Source of the DNA: Ceratopteris richardii
Lineage: Eukaryota; Streptophyta; Polypodiopsida; Polypodiales; Pteridaceae
NCBI GenBank assembly: GCA_020310875.1
Contig: CM035431.1
Coordinates: 16,662,267-16,726,266, forward strand
DNA: 64,000 bases
Direction of reading: 5' to 3'
Position numbers and translations under genes: made by a program. The notes below the pieces were generated by a model that was not told the origin of the DNA, searched no databases, and saw nothing but the letters and a program-made list of their open reading frames with translations. Shown here piece by piece: positions 55,612 to 64,000 of this stretch (position 1 is the stretch's first letter; every line of letters starts with the position of its first letter).

Positions 55612-57801
55612 ATGCGTAGGCAGGAATCATACGAGACATCTTCGAGTAGTTGGAAAGAATTAGAAGAAAGAACATATTATCGGAGAAGAGTAGCTGCTCA
55701 GGTAAGGAGACTCGAGGGAGTGTTGAAACCAAGGGCTCTGAACTTTTGGGAAAGAAGTGATATTGATATCACCCCTTTGTTTGAAAATGGCTTACCGTAT
55801 TCCGGTACATCTGGGAGACTTCCCAAGATTCTCAGGCCTCTGGTATGAGGACCCAGACAATTTCATTCAGCTTTTTGAAGTGACTTGCGAGGCGAATGAA
55901 GTCGTAGACCAAGGGAACAGATTAAGAATTTTTCCAGCAACCCTCCGAGATGAGGCAACAAACTGGTATGGGAATCTTACACCTCAGGAGAGAGGGACCT
56001 ACCAAATGCTAAAAGATGCTTTTTTGACAAAATTCCGAAGACAGGGGTTTCAAGATCGCCTTGCCCAACAAATGGACTACCTTCGGCAAGGAGTAAATGA
56101 AAGCATAGACCATTATATCCAGAGAATGGAGACGTTGGTAAGAAAGATGGGCGTAAATGCCCCAAATGATGAAACACTGAAAAGGAGGTTTATAGCATGA
56201 TTGAGGGATCCCACTGCACAGCAACATATAAGCCTCATGCGGCCCGCCAATTTGGTAGCTGCCAAAGAGCAGGCTAGGGTATGGGAGGAAGTGCAATTGG
56301 GTCATGGGAGGAAGTGCAATTGGGTCAACAGAGGAGAATAGAGCTCTTATACGAGCCAACAGAAGGATTAGGGAGCGCACCAGTAAGAAATCTTGGCCAG
56401 GGAGGCCCTACATTGACCACTCCGGCCTTTGTAGCTGCGACCAATACGCCATGCGAGGTTAAACCAGCATTGACAGAGGAGCGAATATTAGAGTTGGTTA
56501 CTCAAGCAGTAAAAGCTGCCACGCTCACCCAAGAAACATACACTGTGAAACATGAGACAACCTCGGACCCTAATCAGGGCGTGTTTAGGTCCAACACATG
56601 GTGTGGGAAGTGCCATGGCTATGGTCATCTAGCTTCGGAGTGCCCCACAGTTTCAAGAGTGTTCGTGGATAGACCACCACCTAGACGGTTTTGCACTTTC
56701 TACAGTAGGCCGAACCATATAGAAGACCAATGTTATCATAAAAGGGCTTATGAAGAACGGACCCTACAATCGGAAAACACCCAAAGGCCTCCTTACACAG
56801 GACTGCCGGCTCAAAGCATCCCACCCATACCTCATTGGGAAACCAGACAGACTTATGGGCATAGTGCTCAAGGTCAGGAGGGTGGCTATCCTGGAAGGGC
56901 AGCACAGGCCCAGGGAAGGGGAACTGGTCCAATTCAATGTTGGAGATGCCATGGTTTTGGACATACTCAAAATAGGTGCCCAAATGAAAAGAAACCCGTT
57001 GATTACACTCCAATGTGCAGGTACTGCAGTGGAGAGGACCACTTTGACGAAGACTGTCCAAAAAAGAAAGCCGACAGTGGCAAAGGAAAAGGGCCAGTAG
57101 AATCCTCGAACTATGTTGAGACCCAAGCACATCCCACTCCTAGAGTACAAGAACAAATTCCTACAATAGGAGTGGTGTTTAGGACACCCGATTCCCGAGA
57201 AGGACCCAGTTCTTCCATGCACTTTGTAGAAGCTGACCCCGGCAAGAGTGGACGGAAAGATCCTATTGTGGCAGTGGTCACGAGGACTCAAGAATATATG
57301 AAGAAGGATGCAAAAAAAATTAGTGAAAATGCCGATAAAGAAAAGGCACCCAAGCATAGGGAGGTAGAAGAGCAAGTGGAGGAACTTGTTGAGCAACGAG
57401 AAATTGAAGACGTAGACGAAATCGAAATACTTCCGCGGGTGACGAAGAAGTTCATGCCAGGCATTGCCCCATTCCCAGAGAGATTAAAAGCCACAAAATG
57501 TCATAAGGAAAGGAAAAGCACAGAGGAAATTGACATTGTGCAAATGTTGGCCGAAACAGAAGTTACTTTGGACATTGGCACCTTGCTAAGATGTTCCCCG
57601 ACATATAGGAAGCAATTTTATAATGAATATATCAAGAAACCGAGGAAAGCTCGAGATAAGAAGAGACAGGAAAAAGACGTCCAAAGTCTTATTCAGAGCA
57701 TCACAACCCAAATCGATTCAAACGCTCCTTCTGTGGCCGTTGAAATTAAGGGATATGCAGGCCAGGTGCTCAATTGGATAGTGGGGCAGCAGTCAACTTA
57801 A
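55612..57801 (+). pseudogene. Gypsy G2 gag
   Basis: The Gag domain (FPRFSGLWYEDPDNFIQLFE, ATNWYGNLTPQE, FLTKFRRQGFQDRLAQQM) is at 55,757-56,200. It is followed by a second long stretch with four zinc knuckles (CGKCHGYGHLASECP, CTFYSRPNHIEDQCY, CWRCHGFGHTQNRCP, CRYCSGEDHFDEDCP) and a charged tail at 56,281-57,801. Four knuckles is more than the one or two usual in gypsy Gag. Broken. Confidence 0.75.
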
Positions 57802-57809
57802 TGACAAAA

Positions 57810-59640
57810 TATATGATGAAGGCTCTCTGCCTAACCACATGGAGGAGACTCCAATGTCCCTAAGGATGACGGACCAAACTCAAGTGAAACCGGCTGGCCT
57901 TTTGAAGAATGTGAGCACAGTAGTTTGAGGATTAGAGTTTAGTATCGATTACTTGATAGTCAGACCCAGAACGTCAGAAGCGACCTTCTCAATCCTACTT
58001 GGACGACCATGGCTTGTGCAAGCCAAATGTGTGCATGACTGGCGCACGGGGTTCATTACAATTGGGCCAAAGTCTTATCGCGTGCAAATCCAAGTTTCCT
58101 CAACCTCTTGTGACAAGAAGCCAACAACAGAGGAGGAATTGGAGAAAAAAACAAAGGAGAGAGCGAAGCAAGAAAAAGCACGGGTAAAGTTTGCCCTAAA
58201 TGCTGAACACTACAAGGATCTGCTTCAGGATGGATTCAATTTGCAATTGTTTGAATTCCAAAGCACGAAAATGGGAGAGTATAAGAACCCATTAGCTTAC
58301 AAGGATGATTCGGACCAAGAATTGCTTGGATGGTTGACACGCACAAGTCAACTTGACTCTTACATGATGAACATAGACTCAGGCGAAAGCAAGGCTACCA
58401 ATTCCTTGGAAATAGGGACTTCAGAAAAAGAATCAAGTTCCAAAGTAGTTTCATCAATAGAGATAAGGCGATTAAGAGAACAAGTTAGGGTTTTGGAAGA
58501 AGAGCTCCAAAAGAGACGTCAAGAGACAGAGGTAGTGACGGAAGGGGAACCCAAGGCGCGGGAAAGGATTGCAAAAGCGGAACTAAGGAAATTGAGTCCA
58601 ATTGGAAAAGAACAAACGAATGATTTATTGGCAAATCATACACGTATGATCGGGGAGCATTTTCCGATCAAAGCAATATCAAGAGGTGAGGGATATTTGA
58701 GAGAAGATAATGTGGAAAAATGGGAAGTTTCCACAGAAAAGTTCTTAAGCATCGGATCGGAGTTACTAGAAGAAGTGCGGGAAGGAATCAAATTAGTACT
58801 GAGGAATTACAGTATGGCCTTTGCATGGTCATACAGTGATCTGAGAGGAATTGATCCCCGAATTTGCCAGCATTATATAGACTTGGAAGAAGGCACCAAA
58901 CCAATATGTCAACGACTTAGACAGACAAATCCAGTCTATTCGGAATTGATCAAGCTGGAATTGACGAAGTTGTTGGAAGCGGGATTCATATATCCCATCG
59001 CATCCAGCGAATGGGTATCACCAATTGTAGTTGTTCCGAAAAAAAATAAAAAATTCGCATTTGCATAGATTATCGGAAGTTGAACGAGCACACAAAAAAG
59101 GATCACTTCCCTTTGCCGTTTACTGATCAAATCTTGAATAGAGTAGCTGGCCATAAATTGTACTCATTTTTAGACGGTTTCAGTGGATATAACAGATCCA
59201 AATCCATGAAGAGGATCAATCAAAAACAACTTTCACCACGGAATGGGGTACGTACGCATATCGTGTTATGCCATTTGGATTATGCAATGCACCGGCCACA
59301 TTCCAGAGGGCAATGATAGCTACATATCAAGACTATTTGCAAGATTGGATGGAGATATTCCTCGATGACTTTGCGATCAGAGGTGACGATGAAAACATGA
59401 TGGAGAGGATCGAAGCCATTTTAAAAAGAAGCATTGAAAAAGGCATCGCATTAAATCCTGAAAAGTGTACGTTTGGAGTACGAAGAGGATTGCTCTTGGG
59501 ACATGTTATTTCCGAAAGAGGGATCTCGGTTGATGAGGATAAAGTGGAAAAAATTGGGCGACTCCCACCCCCTCAAAACCTACGGCAACTCAGGGGATTC
59601 TTGGGACATGCCAACTATTACCGGCGGTTTATATTAAACG
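57810..59640 (+). pseudogene. Gypsy G2 protease remnant and reverse transcriptase
   Basis: The protease tail is visible as FSILLGRPWLVQAK near 57,985-58,026. A charged linker with a coiled coil follows, then RT: AFAWSYSDLRGIDPRICQH, EWVSPIVVVPKKNKK, FLDGFSGYNR, PFGLCNAPATFQRAM, the FLDDFAI box at the catalytic site, and GFLGHANYYRRFI. Coding similarity ends at about 59,640. Broken. Confidence 0.75.
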
Positions 59641-61790
59641 CACTTACCTTGACATTTATAGAATGATAAAAAAGTTGTTAGCAAAGAAGATGTATCTTCT
59701 TTATGCGCTATGTTTTGTAATATATACACACCTAAACACCACGATAAAAGTTTCTATTGTGGCCATAAATGCATGAACCAGATGCGTACTTATCAGATGG
59801 ATATAGGTTGGATAAAATCATATGGAAATGAGACTCATCAAATTGTACATTTTCTCTATGCAAATGCTAACAATAGAAGCAGCTCAATATGAGATCACAT
59901 GGATGGCAACATTTTTTTATTAAAAAAAGGGAGGGGGGAGAGATAAAAACGACAAAACAAGTGGTCCTTTTGAGGGTATCCGCATTCCATGACATCTTAT
60001 TGCTCTACAAGGATTGAGCACAATTTTATTGATTTATGTTAGAAGGGCATTAGGTGTGATATCCGCATTCCATGACATCTTTTTGCTCTACAGGGATCGA
60101 GCACAATTTTATTGGTTTAGGTTAGAAGGGCATTAGGTGTGATGAATGCACACAATTGAGATTGGAAGAAATCCAAAACAAAATATTTGCTTCCATTGTG
60201 AATGTTTTACATTGGGGAAAGTGCATTGGATTTAGTAAGGGGAGCTAATGTGCACACTGCAAACGTTTGACCCATAGGAGTGTATGGCCACGTGCCCTAT
60301 GAGCTAGCTTCTGTTAAGGTCACATCGCTGTGATGTATACTCCATGCTGATGATAAGTTTGTTTTTTTTTCTTCTAAAGATTATGCTTAATATTTAAGGG
60401 CTGAAAGAATCAACTATGCACCAAGTGAGGCAGTACAACACTATGCATTGATTCAGTTCATGATGCAGTGTATTTGAATGTTGTTGATTGCTCCAATTAA
60501 GTCGATGTACATGCTAGCAGGGTATGCCAAAGCTTCTTTACTATTGTATTGGGCAGCACTCACAAGGAGCAGCTGGTCCTAAGTTTATCCTATGTGTGCG
60601 CAATAATGATACATTGTACTATTGACATATCATGGTCTATCATTAACTAGTTATCATCCTCCAATGTCTGCATGATACAGTGAAAGCTAGGCACTGAGAT
60701 GTTGCATACCAATATTTTATTTTGTGCTAGAGAAGACTGGAGGTTGTGGTAACCCTTGTTTCTGCTTGTGTATGTATTTCTTGATTATTCAATGTATGGG
60801 GTCATTTTATCTATGACATGTGATGTTGTCTAAGGCTGTGGTAACCCTTGTTTCTGCTTGTGTATGTAGTTTTTGATTATTCAATGTGTGGGGCCATTTT
60901 ATCTATGACATGTGATGTTGTCTATCATATGCATCACAGTAAAGCAAAGTGTAATGGGGCCTTTGGAGATGTCTTATTGTTCAATGCATAGTGCTCACTC
61001 CTTTGTAACACTTACAACAGAGATGTGCAGGGGTTATTGGGTTTTTTCCACTAATTCATCAGGAACCTTATCAATCCTATCTCCTTGTTTTTCTTGTACA
61101 ATCTTAATAGATTGGCCTTGTTAAGCACTCTAGATTGGCCTTGTTAAGGAGTGCTTGGGATAATGTTTCTTTTCCAAGAGGTTTCATATGTGCATTGGCA
61201 TCAATTGTCTTTCAGATTGCATTTTTGGCGTCAGTAGAGAAATCTGTTTTGGAAAATGACCTATCTCCAACTGAGTTAATTTTGTTTTCAGCTTGAAATC
61301 ATCTCTGCCCCTCATTCTGCTACTAACATTTTTTCAATAATGGGTTCCCACTTGCTGAGATATCACTAGTGCAAAAAGGGAAGGCCTTGCGACTCTGTTT
61401 TGGGGCAGAAAGCTCCACAATCTAAAAGTGATTGGATTGGCAATCAATATTATTGAATGCGTTTGGAGAAAAAGAAGATAGGGAAACAACAAGATGACCT
61501 AGTGCCACCCCTTCTCTGTCCTCGAGGTTAACTTTCTATGCAGAATTTATTTTTAACCACTGAGCCCTGTGTATCGCACATCATCTGCATTGTTTTCACC
61601 AGCTAAAATCAGACACAAATAGACTAGTAGCTTCAAAAAATGATTAACGTCCATTCTGATAAGTTTTTGATAAATACAAAAGAGCCTGAGAAATCCGTCA
61701 GGGCCATGCTGTTGAATGTGGTTCAGAGTATATAGTACAAGGAAACCTTTCTAAGCGGAATCTCCTAATATCATTGAAGGAAAAATCTGT
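59641..61790. other. About 2.1 kb with no recognised gene; two local duplications
   Basis: No coding domain, RNA gene or mobile element was recognised. Two tandem duplications are visible: a ~80-bp unit at 59,978-60,055 and 60,060-60,140, and a ~95-bp unit at 60,737-60,830 and 60,836-60,928. A ~20-bp word (CTAGATTGGCCTTGTTAA) is doubled near 61,105-61,150. Confidence 0.6.
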
Positions 61791-61799
61791 AGATGCCGC

Positions 61800-62400
61800 T
61801 ATGGTCGAACATAAGGAGTTGTTCCTCTCCACAGAAGAAGATCTTGCCTCTGTTGTTGCGCTGAATTCTTGAGCCTTGCAGTGATCATAGGAATCATCAT
61901 CCCCATGTTAGCATTCACTATGCTCAAGCCAAAGAAGCCCAGTATCACTGTCCAAAGCATGGACCTGAAAGGATTTTCTATGGGTTTGGATCAATCTAAC
62001 TTGATTCTGATACCTACCATGAATGTCACCCTAGCTCTCATAGTCTCTCTTCACAGCCCTAGTAAAGCAAGCGTGAAGTATGCTGAAAGTACATCCATAG
62101 CATATTACTACTAGGACAAGCTGTTCCCATACCTGTAAGATATGTTGGATCGGACTCTACAGTGAACATATCGACAACCTCGATTGCATATGCGGGTAGA
62201 CTGGCTTCAAATTCGCATTTAGTAGGCAATCTCCTCATTGATGAGTTTCCTCTGACGACAAAACCACTAATATTGTTTATGTCAAGGTAGCTTTCAAGCA
62301 TCACATTGATATTACATCGCACTACAAAATCACTATCGTGGTGAGGAATGCTTCCATTGGCAACCTGGATTGTCACGAAAAGGTGCACTTCTAATATGCA
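61800..62400 (+). pseudogene. LEA_2 (LEA14/NHL-like) pseudogene
   Basis: The frame at 61,869 has a hydrophobic start (LAVIIGIIIPMLAF) and then the LEA_2 words KPKKPSITVQSMDLKGF, NVTLALIVSLHSPSKASVKY and YAESTSIAYYY. After a stop at 62,112 the similarity continues in another frame (QAVPIPVRYVGSDSTVNI...), and after a second shift near 62,270 it ends with KHHIDITSHYKITIVVRNA and NLDCHEKVHF. These words follow the usual order of plant membrane-anchored LEA_2 proteins. Two frame changes and stops make it a pseudogene; no clear start or intron explains them. It ends about 40 bases before a copia LTR. Confidence 0.7.
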
Positions 62401-62442
62401 AAGGTGCACTTCTAATATGCAGTTCAAGTCTTTTATCGTATA

Positions 62443-62672
62443 CTGTTGATATATTTAGGTGGTGATGTGTGTGAACACACTAGGACTACCGGGGGACTTT
62501 TTTCCTTCTTTAGGAGGTTTTTTTCCCCCGGCTTGTTTATAAGCCTATTACCCTAATGGCTACTTATCTTTGTACATTCTCTAGTAATACATTCAGTATT
62601 GTGTGTTGTGCTCCAAGCTTCTTCTTCTTCCTTGTGATGTTCGCGTGCTTTTGCGGATGTCTAACTCCAACA
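62443..62672 (+). repeat. Copia family C LTR (5' of C4)
   Basis: It starts TGTTGATATATTTAGG and ends GTCTAACTCCAACA. This is the best-preserved family C LTR in the window and served as reference for the others. Confidence 0.88.
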
Positions 62673-63027
62673 ATTGGTATCAGAGTAGGTAGTCGCTTCA
62701 TCTAGGGCACCGTCGACACTCCTCTGCTTGTAGTCTCAAAATCGCATGAATTTTGGTGAGCATACTCAGCGTGTTTTCGGGATCAAAACAGCTTCGCTAT
62801 GTGGTGTTGAAATCGCAATCTAAGCTCGTTTTGGCCTTCGAACGCACTATCGCAATGCTTATGCAGGCTATTTTGTCTTTTTGTGCCAAAGGTATATACC
62901 AGTTTCTGTTCTCCAATATAGGCGTCTTGAAGTTTGCTACAGGTCTAGTGGAATTTGTCTGGGCAATTCTGTTCAAGTTTTTGAGATACAGTCAATTTTT
63001 TGAATCAAGGTATTTTAGTCACCGACC

Positions 63028-63720
63028 ATGGCTGAAAGCAGTGATGTATTTCGTATGTTGGCTGTTGAGGATAAGTTGGATGGTACGAACTACCCGTTAT
63101 GGGCTTATATGATTCGACATGTGTTGGTTGCAAAAGGACTGTGGAACATTATGCAGGGTGTCGAAAAACATCCTATCACACCTGCAACTGTTACAACTAC
63201 AGGTATTGAAGTTGATGCAGAAGGTGTCAAAGATGATGATATTCTGCATATTCATGTTCGTGCTACAGTTTCTACTACACCTACTGTAGAGCAGATTCGC
63301 TGTGATGGCAGAGATGCCCAGGCACATACATTGATAGCTTTGTCTATCAAACATGCCATTATTCCTCACATTCGCTCTTGCAGAACAGCTAAGGATGCTT
63401 GGGATACACTTACCACATTGTACCAAGCTAGGAATGAGGCTCCTGTTTCTTACCTCCGAAAACAGTTGGAGAGTGAGCATATGAATGAAGGTGATTCTAG
63501 GGATACTTTCCTAACGAAGATCAAAGACTTGACAGAACAGTTGATTTCTGCTGATGAGGTTATACCAGATAGCTCACTTGTGCAGACCATTCTGAATGGT
63601 CTTCCTGATTCATATCAGAGTTTTGCTTCTACTCTTCGGTTGATCATGAAAGGCAATCCAAATGCCTTATCATTTGAGGAGTTAGTCTCTGTTCTCTTGC
63701 AGGAAGATCAGTCCAGGTAG
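63028..63720 (+). CDS. Copia C4 gag
   Basis: The 230-residue frame begins MAESSDVFRMLAVEDKLDGT and contains NYPLWAYMIRHVLVAKGLW, AKDAWDTLTTLYQARNEA, YLRKQLESEHMNEGD and LPDSYQSFASTLRL. It is the longest family C Gag frame here. A Lys-rich linker and a knuckle region follow downstream. Confidence 0.85.
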   Translation: MAESSDVFRMLAVEDKLDGTNYPLWAYMIRHVLVAKGLWNIMQGVEKHPITPATVTTTGIEVDAEGVKDDDILHIHVRATVSTTPTVEQIRCDGRDAQAHTLIALSIKHAIIPHIRSCRTAKDAWDTLTTLYQARNEAPVSYLRKQLESEHMNEGDSRDTFLTKIKDLTEQLISADEVIPDSSLVQTILNGLPDSYQSFASTLRLIMKGNPNALSFEELVSVLLQEDQSR

Positions 63721-64000
63721 AACAGGTCCATTATGCGAGTTGCAGATTAAGATTTCCTGGCTAGTCAGAAGGGCAAAGGAAAATGGAGCTCTTCAACTAG
63801 TAAGCAGAAATCTGCTAATTCTGCATATTCGAAGAAGGAAGATAAAGATGAGAAGAAATCAGAAAAGCAGAAACTGTTTTGTAAGTAATGTAAAGGGAAT
63901 GATCATATCATAAAGAACTATCCAAAACTAGCTGCCAAAGAGGCAAAGAAGAAAGAGGCAAAGAAGAAAGAGGTTGGAATGGTTGTTGTAGAGGCCTCTA

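Larger units (their letters stand above)
53170..59640 (+). mobile_element. Ogre/Tat-like gypsy element G2, truncated in RT
   Basis: A long LTR/leader-like region with a TATA box (TATAAAAG, 53,551-53,558) precedes a primer site TGGCGATCCTACTGGGGAT (55,427-55,445), similar in form to the sites used by Ogre-type elements. Gag (55,612-56,200), a long knuckle-bearing frame (56,281-57,801), a protease remnant and RT (about 58,700-59,640) follow. RNase H, integrase and the 3' LTR are absent. The left border is not fixed. Several breaks. Confidence 0.7.
62443..64000 (+). mobile_element. Ty1/copia family C element C4, 5' end (cut by window)
   Basis: It has a 5' LTR (62,443-62,672), a primer site TTGGTATCAGAG just after it, a leader, gag (63,028-63,720) and the start of the knuckle and protease region, then runs off the window. 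It is in plus orientation. It shows a small number of breaks in the part seen. Confidence 0.85.

Overview
This window looks like nuclear DNA of a land plant with a large, repeat-choked genome. Three things suggest this: nested Ty1/copia and Ty3/gypsy LTR retrotransposons of plant type, copia primer sites matching the initiator-Met tRNA (TGGTATCAGAGC), and host sequences of plant type (a YbeY-HAD protein, an ER-body-like protein, a LEA_2 protein). The sequence alone does not fix the lineage. The element families and one transposase type unusual for flowering plants make a fern, lycophyte or gymnosperm more likely than a crop-like angiosperm; this is inference.

Layout. 1-2,665 holds fragments: a coiled-coil piece of a gypsy element, a tRNA-like stretch, a copia 3' end with its LTR, and another candidate LTR. 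3,540-10,220 is a decayed chromovirus-type gypsy split by a 4.1-kb minus-strand copia (4,253-8,364; target duplication GAAAC). 10,220-44,690 is a deep nest. A gypsy RT fragment carries a minus-strand copia (10,750-44,200; duplication ACCAA). That copia carries a plus-strand copia (11,336-17,879; duplication TACTC), which itself carries a 2.7-kb copia derivative (12,339-15,012; duplication AGCAT) whose terminal repeats are made of integrase sequence. The minus-strand copia also carries a giant gypsy element (20,352-42,178; 580-bp LTRs, about 99% identical). The giant element contains a 6.05-kb DNA transposon (26,091-32,142; candidate 8-bp duplication ATAGGGCA).

The DNA transposon is the most striking object. 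It has a four-exon, apparently intact transposase-like gene. Next to it is a small ORF with its own TATA box that begins with exactly the first ten codons' worth of histone H3 (MARTKQTARK) and then departs from H3 completely. A convergent ORF and a decaying multi-exon gene lie on the other strand.

44,691-48,240 holds another copia 3' end and a gypsy gag fragment. The host island is 49,410-52,980: a long exon coding for a plastid-type YbeY endoribonuclease joined to a HAD domain, ending at a good splice donor. Beyond the donor the frame stays open into an ER-body-like protein segment that has an in-frame stop. About 53,170-59,640 is an Ogre/Tat-like gypsy truncated in RT. 59,641-61,790 has no recognised gene, 61,800-62,400 is a LEA_2 pseudogene, and 62,443-64,000 is the 5' end of one more copia of the common family, running off the window.

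Coordinates of LTRs, target duplications and splice sites were read by eye. Family names come from recognised motifs, not database searches.
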